DNA of 64,000 nt, taken from positions 124,001-188,000 of the forward strand of contig NZ_FZNN01000004.1 in the NCBI RefSeq assembly GCF_900188035.1, given 5' to 3'. The notes under the pieces were generated by a model that searched no databases, had not been told where the DNA came from, and was given only the letters and a program-made list of their open reading frames with translations. This document shows, piece after piece, positions 19,578 through 29,249 of the stretch. This DNA comes from Puniceibacterium sediminis (lineage in GTDB: Bacteria > Pseudomonadota > Alphaproteobacteria > Rhodobacterales > Rhodobacteraceae). Both the position numbers and the translations under genes were made by a program. The first letter of the stretch is position 1. The number at the start of each line of letters is the position of its first letter.

Positions 19578-22500
19578 TCATTCCGCTGCCTTTGCAACGG
19601 GCGTTCCGCCCGTGCGGATCAATGCCAGAAGCTCTTCGCGTCGCTTGGCGGCCTTTAACGCATTGGCCTGCTTTACCGGCCCGAACCCTTTGATCTGCAA
19701 GGGTAACTCAGCCAGCGCCACAATCGCGTCACGTGTTGCAGGTGTCAGCTTTGGCAGAACCTCGGCCATGTCCGTTTCGTATTCGCGGATCAAGGCACGC
19801 TCCATCCGACGTTCTTCTGTGCGCCCGAATGGGTCCAGCGGTGTTCCGCGCAGAAACTTCAGCCGACGGAGAATGGAAAAGCCGCGTAGCATCCCCTGCC
19901 CAAATGCCCTTTTCTGCGGGCGGCCGTCCGGGCCGATCTTGCTCAGCAGCGGCGGCGCTAGGTTGAAGGTCATCTTGAAGCCGTCCTCGAACTGCTCCGC
20001 CGCCTTCTGTTGGCTTTGCAAAAGCAAGCGGGCGACTTCGTATTCATCCTTGTGAGACAACAGCTTATGATAGCCTTTTGCCACGGCCTCTTTGAGCCGC
20101 GGATCATCGATTCCGTCCACCAGCCGCCGATAACGCTTCGCCAGTCGCTTACCCTGATATTCTAGTAGGTGGGCCGCACGATAGGCGATCTTTTCCTCAG
20201 GCGTCTTGGGCAAGGCCACCACTTTCGGCGCGCTCAGCCGCGCGGCGTCATCGCCATGCAGCGCGGCCCAGCGGCCGATCTCAAACGCGCGCAGGTTCTT
20301 TTCCACCGCTGCGCCGTTGAGTTCTATCGCGGCCACCAGCGCGGATTTGGACAGGGGCACGAGGCCACGCTGCCAGGCAGCGCCAAGGATCATCATGTTC
20401 GAGAATATGGAATCCCCCATCGTCGTCCGGGCGAGTTCCGAGGCGTCAAACATGATCAACCGGTCCTGTAGTTTTGCTTCAAGAGCGATCTGTAACCGGT
20501 CCAAAGGCAACGCAAATTCCGTATTTCTCGTGAATTCACCGGTGATGATTTCGTGACTGTTGACGACGCCGCCGGTCTGGCCGGTGCGCATCAGACCGAG
20601 CGTTTTTGCCCCGGCCGAAACCACGAGATCGCCGCCGATCAGCGCGTCGCACTCCCCCGTTGCGACCCGTATTGCACTGATATCAGAGGGCTTTTCGGCC
20701 AGACGGCAATGGATGTGCACGGCGCCGCCTTTTTGGGCGAGGCCGGCCATTTCCATCATGCCAGCGCCCTTGCCGTCGATCTGCGCCGCCTGTGCCAGCA
20801 CCGCGCCGATGGTCACGACGCCGGTGCCGCCGACGCCGGTCACCACCACATTCCAGGTGCCGTCGATCACAGGCAGCACAGGTTCAGGCAGGTCCGGCAG
20901 TTGCAATTGCGTTGTGCCGCCCTTGCGCAATACCGCGCCTTCCAACGTCAAGAACGACGGGCAAAACCCTGACAAGCAAGAGAAATCCTTGTTACAGGAA
21001 GACTGATCAATGGCCCGCTTTCGGCCCAGCTCAGTTTCGACCGGGACGATGGAGACGCAGTTGGATTGCACCCCGCAATCGCCGCAGCCTTCGCAGACGT
21101 CGGTGTTGATGAACACCCGTTTGTCGGGGTCCGGGAACTGGCCGCGCTTGCGGCGACGCCGCTTTTCCGCAGCGCAGGTCTGGACGTAGATGATGGCCGA
21201 AACGCCCGTATGGTTTGCGTATGTATTCTGTATGGAAACCATATGGCTGCGCGTATGGGTTTCGACGCCTGTGGGGTAGTCCGACAGGTCAACATTCTCT
21301 TTCTCATCATAGACGACGGCGACGTTTTTGACCCCCATGGCCACCAGTTCGCGCGCGATCTGGGGCGCGGTCAGACCGCCGTCGTTCTTTTGCCCGCCGG
21401 TCATCGCCACGGCGTCATTATACAGGATCTTGTAGGTGATCGTCGTGCCCGCCAGCAGCGCCGCGCGGATCGCCTGGACGCCGGAGTGGTTGTAGGTGCC
21501 ATCGCCAAGGTTCTGGAACACATGGCCGCGTGTGGAAAACGGTGCCTCTCCGATCCAGTTCGCGCCTTCACCACCCATATGAGTGAACCCGGTGGTTTCG
21601 CGGTCCATCCATTGCACCATATAGTGACAGCCGATGCCGGCATAGGCGCGCGACCCTTCGGGCACCTTTGTCGAGGTGTTGTGCGGACAGCCGGAACAGA
21701 AATACGGTAGCCGGGCCGCGATTTCGGTGGCGTTGTCGGCGCGGCGCGCACGGTCGAGCATATCCATGCCCGCCTTGACACGATCGGTGCCGCGCCCCTC
21801 TTCTATCAGGATCTCGCCCAGTTTTTCGGCAATCAGGATCGGGTCAAGCGCGCCGCGTGTCGGGAAGAGTTCCGGACCGTGCATCGAGCCCGCGCCGCCG
21901 CCCTTGTGCCAGCCATAGACACGGCGGCCACGGCGGTCGTTGAAGATCGCCTCCTTGATCTGCACCTCGATCAGCTTGCGCTTTTCTTCGACCACGACGA
22001 TCAGGTCGAGCCCTTCGGCCCAGTCGTGAAAGCCCTGCATGTCCAGCGGAAAGGTCTGCCCGATCTTGTAGGTGGTGATGCCAAGGCGCTCGGCTTCATC
22101 CGCGTCGAGGCCCAGCAGCGACATGGCATGCACCAGATCAAGCCAGTTCTTGCCGGCCGCGACAAAGCCGATCCTGGCGCCGGGTTTGCCCCAGATGCGT
22201 TTGTCCATGCCGTTGATGCGGGAAAACGCCTCGGCGGCGAAGCGTTTGTGGTCGATCATCCGCGCCTCCTGGGCATGGGGCGTGTCGCCCAGACGGATGT
22301 TCAGGCCGCCCTCGGGCATGTCGAAGTCCGGCAGGAGCAGCTGCATCCGGTCGGGGCGGCCATCGACGACCGATGTCGCCTCGACCGTGTCCTTCATCGT
22401 CTTGAGGCCGACCCAGAGACCGGAAAACCGCGACAGCGCAAAAGCGTAGACACCATAGTCGAGGATTTCCTGCACGCCGGCCGGCGACACCACGGGCATA

Positions 22501-23000
22501 TAGGCATCGACCATCGCCCATTCGGATTGATGCAGCACGGTCGAGGATTCGCCGGTATGGTCGTCGCCCATGGCCATGATCACGCCGCCATGTTTCGACG
22601 ATCCGGCCATATTGGCGTGGCGCATCACATCGCCGGAACGATCCACACCGGGACCTTTGCCGTACCAGAGGCCAAACACGCCGTCATATTTGCCCTCGCC
22701 CCGCAGTTCGGCCTGTTGCGCGCCCCAGAGGGCGGTCGCGGCCAGATCCTCGTTCAGGCCTTCCTTGAACAGGACATCGGCGGCGGTCAGCCATTTGGCC
22801 GCGCGGTTCATCTGCATGTCGACCGCGCCAAGCGGTGATCCGCGATAGCCGGTCACATAGCCGGCGGTGTTCAGCCCCGCGGCACGATCGCGCGCCTTCT
22901 GGATCAGCATCAGGCGGACAAGCGCCTGTGTGCCGTTCAGCAGCACCTGATCCTTGGTAAGGTCAAAGCGGTCGTTCAGTGTGATTTGGTGGGTGCTCAT
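19578..23000 (-). CDS. indolepyruvate ferredoxin oxidoreductase, fused IorA-IorB type
   Basis: A 1140-residue fusion that oxidatively decarboxylates aryl or branched 2-oxoacids to acyl-CoA with ferredoxin as acceptor. Domains in order: pyrimidine-binding/TPP region from the N-terminus; the TPP-linked FCSGCPHNTSTKVPEG near 437; one 4Fe-4S site VCEGCGDCGVQSNC near 633 and a second Cys cluster CNKDFSCLSGFC; the gamma domain VVVTGVGGTGVVTIG near 717; and a C-terminal DUF6537-like region. It lies divergent from a LysR gene, with an inverted repeat between them. Such fused enzymes act in aromatic amino acid or auxin-type catabolism in proteobacteria. Confidence 0.94.
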   Translation of the reverse strand: MSTHQITLNDRFDLTKDQVLLNGTQALVRLMLIQKARDRAAGLNTAGYVTGYRGSPLGAVDMQMNRAAKWLTAADVLFKEGLNEDLAATALWGAQQAELRGEGKYDGVFGLWYGKGPGVDRSGDVMRHANMAGSSKHGGVIMAMGDDHTGESSTVLHQSEWAMVDAYMPVVSPAGVQEILDYGVYAFALSRFSGLWVGLKTMKDTVEATSVVDGRPDRMQLLLPDFDMPEGGLNIRLGDTPHAQEARMIDHKRFAAEAFSRINGMDKRIWGKPGARIGFVAAGKNWLDLVHAMSLLGLDADEAERLGITTYKIGQTFPLDMQGFHDWAEGLDLIVVVEEKRKLIEVQIKEAIFNDRRGRRVYGWHKGGGAGSMHGPELFPTRGALDPILIAEKLGEILIEEGRGTDRVKAGMDMLDRARRADNATEIAARLPYFCSGCPHNTSTKVPEGSRAYAGIGCHYMVQWMDRETTGFTHMGGEGANWIGEAPFSTRGHVFQNLGDGTYNHSGVQAIRAALLAGTTITYKILYNDAVAMTGGQKNDGGLTAPQIARELVAMGVKNVAVVYDEKENVDLSDYPTGVETHTRSHMVSIQNTYANHTGVSAIIYVQTCAAEKRRRRKRGQFPDPDKRVFINTDVCEGCGDCGVQSNCVSIVPVETELGRKRAIDQSSCNKDFSCLSGFCPSFLTLEGAVLRKGGTTQLQLPDLPEPVLPVIDGTWNVVVTGVGGTGVVTIGAVLAQAAQIDGKGAGMMEMAGLAQKGGAVHIHCRLAEKPSDISAIRVATGECDALIGGDLVVSAGAKTLGLMRTGQTGGVVNSHEIITGEFTRNTEFALPLDRLQIALEAKLQDRLIMFDASELARTTMGDSIFSNMMILGAAWQRGLVPLSKSALVAAIELNGAAVEKNLRAFEIGRWAALHGDDAARLSAPKVVALPKTPEEKIAYRAAHLLEYQGKRLAKRYRRLVDGIDDPRLKEAVAKGYHKLLSHKDEYEVARLLLQSQQKAAEQFEDGFKMTFNLAPPLLSKIGPDGRPQKRAFGQGMLRGFSILRRLKFLRGTPLDPFGRTEERRMERALIREYETDMAEVLPKLTPATRDAIVALAELPLQIKGFGPVKQANALKAAKRREELLALIRTGGTPVAKAAE

Positions 23001-23043
23001 CTAACGTCTCCCGTCGTTCAATGATCGTGCCTGCCTGTATTTT

Positions 23044-23062
23044 AGGTCACAAAAGCTGACCT
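23044..23062. promoter_or_regulatory. inverted repeat between iorAB and lysR
   Basis: AGGTCA-N7-TGACCT, perfect 6-bp arms, 44 bp upstream of the oxidoreductase start in the divergent spacer. It contains the T-N11-A spacing of LysR-type sites. A plausible operator for the neighbouring LysR regulator; inference. Confidence 0.4.
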
Positions 23063-23162
23063 GAATAGCCTTTTCTCCCAAGGTAACGAAATTTACATCA
23101 CGTTAGCCTTAAAGGTGCAGCTGTTTCGTGTATTAGGATCTGAGCAACAGAAAGTTGATTAC

Positions 23163-24068
23163 ATGGACTGGGATAAACTCAGAATATTTCACGCAGTCGC
23201 CGACGCCGGCAGCCTGACCCATGCCGGCGACTCACTGCACCTGTCACAGTCCGCTGTTTCGCGTCAGATCAGATCGCTGGAAGAATCACTCAACACTACG
23301 TTGTTTCACCGTCATGCACGGGGCCTGATTCTGACCGAACAGGGTGAGCTGTTGTTCGATGCGACGTCTTCGATGCTCAAGCGGATCGATTCTGCCACCG
23401 CGCGGATCCGCGACAGCGAAGAAGAGGTGTTTGGCGAGTTGCGGGTGACCACGACCACCGGTTTCGGGTCTTTGTGGCTCGCCCCGCGGCTGCCCAAACT
23501 CTATGAGAAGTATCCCGACCTTAACATCGATCTGATGCTGGAAGAACGGGTTCTTGACCTGCCCATGCGAGAGGCCGATGTGGCAATCCGGATGAAGGAG
23601 CCGTCTCAGGCCGATCTGATCCGCAAACGGCTGATGCAGATCCGGATGCGGCTCTATGCTTCGCCCGAATATCTGGCGGAACATGGGACGCCCGAAACGC
23701 TTGAGGATATGGCCAAACACCGCCTGATCTGCCAGAACACGCGGTCCGCGCAGGTGATGGCCGGCCTGAGCCTTGTGCAGGAGCTGATGACCTACGACAT
23801 CCGCTCGACCCTGACGGTGAACAACTATTTCGGCGTGTTGCAGGCTGTCATCTCGCATCTGGGGATCGGCGTGTTGCCTGACTATATCATCGAGGATTTC
23901 CCAAGCGCCGTGCGCGTGCTGCCCGATCTGGAATCCGGCGAAGTTCCGGTGTTTCTGGCCTACCCCGAAGAGCTGCGGCAGTCCAAACGGATCGCGGCGT
24001 TCCGCGACTTTGTGCAGGAAGAGATCTTTGCCCACCGCAAGCATCTCAAATCCATGGGGCAGGTTTGA
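23163..24068 (+). CDS. LysR-family transcriptional regulator
   Basis: A 301-residue regulator: N-terminal winged helix (LRIFHAVADAGSLTHAGDSL, then LSQSAVSRQIRSLEESLNT), linker helix, and a periplasmic-binding-like effector domain (ELRVTTTTGFGSLWLAPRLP onward). ATG 23163 restores the usual LysR start MDWDKLRIF; upstream frame is longer but not conserved-looking. Divergent from the indolepyruvate oxidoreductase, which it probably controls in response to an aromatic or 2-oxoacid metabolite (inference). Confidence 0.9.
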   Translation: MDWDKLRIFHAVADAGSLTHAGDSLHLSQSAVSRQIRSLEESLNTTLFHRHARGLILTEQGELLFDATSSMLKRIDSATARIRDSEEEVFGELRVTTTTGFGSLWLAPRLPKLYEKYPDLNIDLMLEERVLDLPMREADVAIRMKEPSQADLIRKRLMQIRMRLYASPEYLAEHGTPETLEDMAKHRLICQNTRSAQVMAGLSLVQELMTYDIRSTLTVNNYFGVLQAVISHLGIGVLPDYIIEDFPSAVRVLPDLESGEVPVFLAYPEELRQSKRIAAFRDFVQEEIFAHRKHLKSMGQV

Positions 24069-24160
24069 CACTGTGGTATGCACCACACGCATAACCGTAA
24101 TGCTGCGCCTGCGACACGAATAGACTTGATCGTTCACAAGGCGGCTATTAATTCATCCTT

Positions 24161-24246
24161 ATGTAGTTTGAAGCGCCCACCAGCGCATCATCTGCATACC
24201 TCCCTGTTGGACTTCGGCCGAGCTATTTAGCTCGGCCTTTTTTTTT
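24161..24246 (+). ncRNA. candidate trans-acting small RNA with CCUCCCU motif
   Basis: A rho-independent terminator stands 150 bp from the end of lysR. It is preceded by an unstructured ACCTCCCTGTTGGACTTCGG segment. CCTCCCT is complementary to Shine-Dalgarno sequences and is the hallmark of several Hfq-dependent alphaproteobacterial sRNAs; the CCTCCCTGTTGGACTT core recalls the suhB/MmgR (alpha-r8) family. A weak promoter (TTGATC at 24126, 17 bp, TAATTC) would start it near 24161. The 5' end is estimated. Confidence 0.5.
24216..24246 (+). terminator. strong rho-independent terminator
   Basis: GGCCGAGC-TATTTA-GCTCGGCC, a perfect 8-bp GC-rich stem, then nine T. The strongest classical terminator in the window; it ends the candidate sRNA (or a long lysR 3' UTR). 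Confidence 0.9.
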
Positions 24247-24490
24247 GCCCATCGGCATGGCAGGCACGGGACGTTTTTCCGCAGGGAATCGTTAACCACC
24301 TGCCCCGAAAATCTGCCGCGACTTCCGAGGTGTGCGTCGGCAAATCGGTCCAGACCGCCCAGCCACAAAGCCACCCGCTACACCCGGTTTTTTGCGAGAA
24401 ATTCATCCAGAGGCGGCCCGCAACTGCGCCGCTCCCTTTCCAAGCCTCTTCGGGTGTTTTAAAGAACCCGCAACCGCCAAGGGGGACTTC

Positions 24491-26650
24491 ATGCAAGAAC
24501 CGGCCATCACCGACGATCTGATCGCATCCCACGGGATCAACCCGGATGAGTATCAGCGCATTCTCGACATCATCGGGCGCACGCCGACCTTTACCGAGCT
24601 TGGTATCTTTTCGGCCATGTGGAACGAACATTGTTCCTACAAGTCCTCCAAGAAATGGCTGCGCACCCTGCCCACCACTGGCCCGCAGGTAATTTGCGGC
24701 CCCGGCGAAAATGCTGGTGTGGTCGATATCGGTGACGGTCAGGCCGTGGTCTTTAAGATGGAGTCGCACAACCACCCGTCCTACATCGAACCCTATCAGG
24801 GTGCGGCGACCGGCGTGGGCGGCATTCTGCGCGATGTTTTTACCATGGGCGCGCGGCCCGTGGCGGCGATGAATTCGCTGTCCTTTGGCGAACCGGCGCA
24901 CCACAAGACCCGCCGCCTGGTGCATGGCGTGGTCGAAGGTGTCGGCGGTTACGGCAATGCCTTCGGCGTGCCCACCGTGGGTGGTGAAGTGCGTTTCCAT
25001 TCGGCCTATAACGGCAACTGTCTGGTGAACGCATTCGCCGCCGGTCTGGCCGATACGGACAAGATTTTCTATTCCGCCGCCAGTGGCGTTGGCCGTCCGG
25101 TTGTTTATCTGGGTGCGAAGACGGGCCGTGACGGTGTGGGCGGGGCCACCATGGCGTCTGCCGAATTCGACGAGAGCATCGAAGAAAAACGCCCCACCGT
25201 TCAGGTTGGTGACCCCTTTACCGAAAAGTGCCTGATGGAGGCGACGCTGGAGCTGATGCAGACCGGCGCCGTGATTTCTATTCAGGACATGGGCGCGGCC
25301 GGCCTGACCTGTTCCGCCGTTGAAATGGGCGACAAGGGCGATCTGGGCGTGCGGCTTGACCTTGAAAAGGTGCCTTGCCGCGAAACTGCGATGACCGCGT
25401 ATGAAATGATGCTGTCGGAATCGCAGGAACGCATGCTGATGGTTCTGGACCCCGCCAAAGAGGCCGAGGCCAAGGCGGTCTTTGACAAATGGGATCTGGA
25501 TTTTGCCATCGTCGGCGAAACCATTGCCGAGGATCGTTTCCTTGTCATGCTGAATGGTGAGGTCATGGCCGACCTGCCGCTCAAGGCGCTGTCGGGCAAT
25601 GCCCCGGAATATGACCGCCCGTGGGAGGAAACGCCCCCCGCCGAGCCGCTGGCGGACGTGCCGCAGATTGACGCCCTCGACGGGCTCAAGGCGCTGCTGG
25701 TCAGCCCGAACTACTGTGCCCGCGCCTGGGTTTATGAGCAATACGACAGTCAGGTCATGGCCGATACGGTCCGCATTCCGGGCTTTGGCGCGGGTGTGAT
25801 CCGTGTGCATGGCACCGGCAAAAAGCTGGCGTTCACATCCGATGTGACGCCGCGCTACGTCAAGGCCAACCCAGAAGAGGGTGGCAAACAGGCCGTGGCC
25901 GAGGCGTTCCGCAACCTTTGCGCCGTTGGGGCCAAACCGCTGGCGACCACCGACAACCTAAACTTTGGCAACCCGGAAAAGCCCGCGATCATGGGTCAGT
26001 TCGTCTGCGCCCTGCGCGGCATCGGCGCGGCCTGCATCGCGCTGGATATGCCGATCGTGTCGGGCAATGTCTCGCTTTATAATGAAACCGACGGCGTTGG
26101 CATCCTGCCGACCCCGACGATTGGCGCTGTTGGCCTGATTGCCGACGGAGAAGAGCCGATCCTGGGCTATGCCCGCGATGGTCATGTCGCCATTCTGATC
26201 GGGGATACGGCAGGCCACTTGGGTCAGTCCGCCCTGCTGGCCGAGGTGTTTAACCGCGAAGACGGCGATGCGCCGCATGTCGATCTGGCCGCTGAGCGCC
26301 GCAACGGTGAATTCATCCGCGATAACCGCGATCTGATCCAGTCCTGCACGGACCTGTCGGACGGCGGGCTGGCGCTGGCCGCATTCGAGATGGCCGAGGC
26401 ATCGGGCGTCGGCGTCATGCTGGAAATGGACGACACCCCGACGCTGTTCGGCGAAGATCAGGCGCGCTATCTGGTGGCCTGCACCTTTGACGAGGCCGAA
26501 GCGCTGATGAGCAAGGCCACGGCAGCGGGCGTGCCGATCATCGCGGTCGGCAAGTTTCACGGCGACACGGTGCGGATGGGCGGATCCGAGATGCCACTGG
26601 ATGCACTCTCGGCGCTCTACCGTGGCAGCTTTGGCGCGATCTTCGGCTGA
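24491..26650 (+). CDS. purL: phosphoribosylformylglycinamidine synthase subunit PurL (small type)
   Basis: Converts FGAR to FGAM in purine synthesis using ammonia from PurQ, with PurS as partner. The 719 residues match the small PurL of PurSQL systems rather than the 1300-residue fused form. Signatures: [14 protein letters not shown] near residue 35, the ATP/FGAR site [20 protein letters not shown] near 92, and the second AIRS-like half with [12 protein letters not shown] and [13 protein letters not shown] 24491 has AGGGGGA upstream. Its own terminator follows; purQ and purS are not in the window. Confidence 0.97.
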   Translation: MQEPAITDDLIASHGINPDEYQRILDIIGRTPTFTELGIFSAMWNEHCSYKSSKKWLRTLPTTGPQVICGPGENAGVVDIGDGQAVVFKMESHNHPSYIEPYQGAATGVGGILRDVFTMGARPVAAMNSLSFGEPAHHKTRRLVHGVVEGVGGYGNAFGVPTVGGEVRFHSAYNGNCLVNAFAAGLADTDKIFYSAASGVGRPVVYLGAKTGRDGVGGATMASAEFDESIEEKRPTVQVGDPFTEKCLMEATLELMQTGAVISIQDMGAAGLTCSAVEMGDKGDLGVRLDLEKVPCRETAMTAYEMMLSESQERMLMVLDPAKEAEAKAVFDKWDLDFAIVGETIAEDRFLVMLNGEVMADLPLKALSGNAPEYDRPWEETPPAEPLADVPQIDALDGLKALLVSPNYCARAWVYEQYDSQVMADTVRIPGFGAGVIRVHGTGKKLAFTSDVTPRYVKANPEEGGKQAVAEAFRNLCAVGAKPLATTDNLNFGNPEKPAIMGQFVCALRGIGAACIALDMPIVSGNVSLYNETDGVGILPTPTIGAVGLIADGEEPILGYARDGHVAILIGDTAGHLGQSALLAEVFNREDGDAPHVDLAAERRNGEFIRDNRDLIQSCTDLSDGGLALAAFEMAEASGVGVMLEMDDTPTLFGEDQARYLVACTFDEAEALMSKATAAGVPIIAVGKFHGDTVRMGGSEMPLDALSALYRGSFGAIFG

Positions 26651-26684
26651 ACACGCCCCCCCGGCCGGAACAGCGACACAAAAC

Positions 26685-26720
26685 AAAACGCCCCCGGTAC
26701 ACTGTGCCGGGGGCGTTTTT
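26685..26720 (+). terminator. purL terminator
   Basis: AAAACGCCCCCGG pairs with CCGGGGGCGTTTTT around a short loop: a long GC-rich stem flanked by A and T tracts, so it can work in both directions. It stands 35 bp after the purL stop and faces the leftward tRNA gene. Confidence 0.9.
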
Positions 26721-26810
26721 GCATGCGTCTGGGTGATTGCCAAAGCTGAGTGCAGCCAGCACAGGCATAGTGCCCGGCCTGATCATCAACTTCGCAAGGG
26801 GTTGTAATAA

Positions 26811-26887
<77 letters not shown>

Positions 26888-26947
26888 CTAAGCGGCGTCA
26901 TAGGGCAAACAGACGCCGCTCGCAATCGCAAAACTGACCGAATTGAC

Positions 26948-28168
26948 TTAAGAAAACAGCTCGTGTGCCAGTTCAAGCGCATCGATCAGAACGTCGACCT
27001 CTTCAACCGTGTTATATAGGCCAAACGAGGCCCGGCAGGTTGCGTTGAGGCCAAGGTGATCCATCAGTGGACCGGTGCAATGCTGCCCTGCCCGCACGGC
27101 GACGCCCTTCTTGTCGAGGATGGTCGAGATGTCATGCGCATGGGCCGCGCCGTCCAGCGTGAAGGAAAAGATCGCGGCCTTGTCGGCGGTCGTGCCCTGC
27201 ACCTGCAACCAGTTCAGCCCGTCCAGCCGGGTGCGCGCATAGTCGCGCAGGGTGCGTTCATGGGCGGCGATGTTGTCCATCCCCAGACCCATCATGTAAT
27301 CCAGCGCAACGCCCAGACCGATGGTCTGCACAATGCCGGGTGTTCCGGCCTCGAACATCATTGGTGGATCGTTCCAGCTGACCTCGTCCTTGTGGACTTC
27401 GCGGATCATGTCGCCGCCGCCGATGAAGGGGCGCATTTCGGCCATGCGTTCCTTGCGGATATAGATCGCGCCGGACCCGGAGGGGCCGTAAAGCTTGTGA
27501 CCGGTGATGGCATAGAAGTCGCAGCCGATGTCCTTGACGTTCACCGGCATGTGCACGGCGGCCTGAGAGCCATCCACCAGCACCGGCACGCCTTTGGCAC
27601 GGGCGCCGTCGCAGATTGCCTTGACGTCGACCACGGTGCCCAGAACGTTGGACAGATGCGTGACCGCGACCAGTTTGGTCTTGGGGCCGATGGCGTCGAT
27701 CACCGCCTGCGGGTCAAGGTATCCGGTGCTGTCCACGTCGACCCATTTCAGCACGACGCCCTGCCGTTCGCGCAGGAAATGCCAGGGCACGATATTGGCG
27801 TGGTGTTCCATCACCGACAGGACGATTTCATCGCCCGGCTGCATCCTTGGCATGGCCCAGCCGTAGGCGACTGTGTTGATGCCCATGGTCGTGCCGTTGT
27901 TCAGCACGATTTCATCTTCGTCCGGGACGCCCAGGAACCGCGCAATGACGCCACGGGTGGATTCGTATTTTTCGGTCGCGAGGTTTGACAGGAAATGCAG
28001 GCCCCGGTGGACGTTGGCATATTCCTCGGCATAGCCTTTGGTGATGGCGTCGATCACAACCTGCGGTTTCTGCGCCGAGGCCCCGTTGTCGAGATAGACC
28101 AGCGGCTTGCCGTTGACGCTGCGGCTCAGGATCGGAAAATCCCGGCGGATTTCTGTGACGTCATACAT
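26948..28168 (-). CDS. sufS: cysteine desulfurase SufS
   Basis: Group II cysteine desulfurase that supplies sulfur to the SufBCD scaffold. The 406 residues include the PLP lysine in [11 protein letters not shown] (about residue 224), the [10 protein letters not shown] motif, and the catalytic Cys in [11 protein letters not shown] (about 361) on the short loop typical of SufS. It is the last gene of the suf operon. Its ATG overlaps the Yip1-like gene by 8 bp, so it is translationally coupled. A separate IscS/NifS-type desulfurase is encoded at the front of the same operon. Confidence 0.95.
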   Translation of the reverse strand: MYDVTEIRRDFPILSRSVNGKPLVYLDNGASAQKPQVVIDAITKGYAEEYANVHRGLHFLSNLATEKYESTRGVIARFLGVPDEDEIVLNNGTTMGINTVAYGWAMPRMQPGDEIVLSVMEHHANIVPWHFLRERQGVVLKWVDVDSTGYLDPQAVIDAIGPKTKLVAVTHLSNVLGTVVDVKAICDGARAKGVPVLVDGSQAAVHMPVNVKDIGCDFYAITGHKLYGPSGSGAIYIRKERMAEMRPFIGGGDMIREVHKDEVSWNDPPMMFEAGTPGIVQTIGLGVALDYMMGLGMDNIAAHERTLRDYARTRLDGLNWLQVQGTTADKAAIFSFTLDGAAHAHDISTILDKKGVAVRAGQHCTGPLMDHLGLNATCRASFGLYNTVEEVDVLIDALELAHELFS

Positions 28169-28751
28169 ATCCGTTCAGTCCCATTGTCGTGGCCCCAATC
28201 AGGGACATAAAAAGAGCAAGGCCAAGCGCCGTGCCCGTCACCGCAAGGATCAGCACCAGCAGCGCGCGCAGCAGGTTGCCAAAGCCATGCGCCTCGTCGA
28301 TGAAATGCACCAGCATCCAGACCCCCGCAACCGAGGCGGCGAGCACAAGAATTGCCGAAAACGCCATGCTGAGCGGCAAGAGTACCAGCATGGCAATCTG
28401 TACCAGCACGCGCAGCGCCTGCATCCAGATCAACAGGACGGCAATATCTTCGATCCGCCCCGCGCCGCCCAGCATCCTGCCAACCCAGGTCAGCGCCACA
28501 ATCGTGATCGCCAGCGCGCCGCCAAGCAGAATCATGAAGAACAGCGGGCTGCTGAGCAGAGATTGCGACGCGCCCGAAGTGGGTGTCGCAAGAACCGTGA
28601 GCCCGAAAAGCAAGGCGTTCAGCACCACAACCAGTGCAAATGCCAGCAAGAGAGCCTCTTGGCCCAAGCGCAGGGAAATCAACTGCCGCGCCACGTCGCG
28701 CGGTGCCACGACACTGTTCCAGCTAAGCTGCAAGAACGCGGTCAGGTTCAT
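28161..28751 (-). CDS. Yip1-family membrane protein in suf operon
   Basis: 196 residues, about five hydrophobic helices, starting MNLTAFLQLSWNSVVAPRDV, which resembles the Yip1 family N-terminus (cytosolic 'w..vi.sP.r' followed by clustered helices). ATG 28751 overlaps the previous gene's stop (ATGA), and its own stop overlaps sufS. The function is unknown. Placement inside suf suggests a link of Fe-S assembly to the membrane, but no motif shows this. Confidence 0.8.
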   Translation of the reverse strand: MNLTAFLQLSWNSVVAPRDVARQLISLRLGQEALLLAFALVVVLNALLFGLTVLATPTSGASQSLLSSPLFFMILLGGALAITIVALTWVGRMLGGAGRIEDIAVLLIWMQALRVLVQIAMLVLLPLSMAFSAILVLAASVAGVWMLVHFIDEAHGFGNLLRALLVLILAVTGTALGLALFMSLIGATTMGLNGYV

Positions 28752-29245
28752 GCCCCCACCGCCCCCTGCGGACGTTCGGCGGCCAAAAGGCTGCTGGCCC
28801 AGAACCACAGGAAGACCGCGCACCAGAGCAGCCCGACAAGGTTCAGACCCGCGCCGGGGCCGATGAAGCCTGCCACAAGGCCGTTCAGCAGCATCAGCGG
28901 GGTTGCCGCAAGAAGGCTCCAGAACAGGGCCAGACGCGCGCCGTACCAGTCGCCCTGCCCGCCAAAGACCTTGGCGATCAGATGGCTGAGCGCCGCGAGA
29001 CCATATAACAGCAACGGCGCGATGAAGATCCAGCCGAACAAGGCGCCTGCCAGCAGGGAATTCAGTTCGACCTGTTCGAGATAGGCCTGACGCGACAGCG
29101 CGGGCCATTGCGACACAAAGACCAGCGCACAAGCCGCCATGAGGATCGCAAGCGCGCGATCCTCACGTTTGCCAAGCGACAGAAGCCGCCGCATGACAGC
29201 GCCCGGCCCCCTGTAGGTGGCCGCGATATCGCGTGTGACGGGCAC
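28748..29245 (-). CDS. Yip1-like integral membrane protein in suf operon
   Basis: 165 residues with four predicted helices after a cytosolic N-terminus (VTRDIAATYRGPGAVMRRLL). The start is GTG at 29245, 5 bp after the sufD stop; an internal ATG at 29194 exists, but the residues before it look like genuine family sequence. It ends in a 4-bp overlap with the second Yip1-like gene. The pair may form a membrane complex. Not recognised beyond Yip1-like character. Confidence 0.75.
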   Translation of the reverse strand: MPVTRDIAATYRGPGAVMRRLLSLGKREDRALAILMAACALVFVSQWPALSRQAYLEQVELNSLLAGALFGWIFIAPLLLYGLAALSHLIAKVFGGQGDWYGARLALFWSLLAATPLMLLNGLVAGFIGPGAGLNLVGLLWCAVFLWFWASSLLAAERPQGAVGA

Positions 29246-29249
29246 GCTG

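Noticed and set aside
24227-25810. Long leftward frame antisense to purL
   Set aside because: Shadow of purL third-position bias; no ribosome site or recognisable protein.
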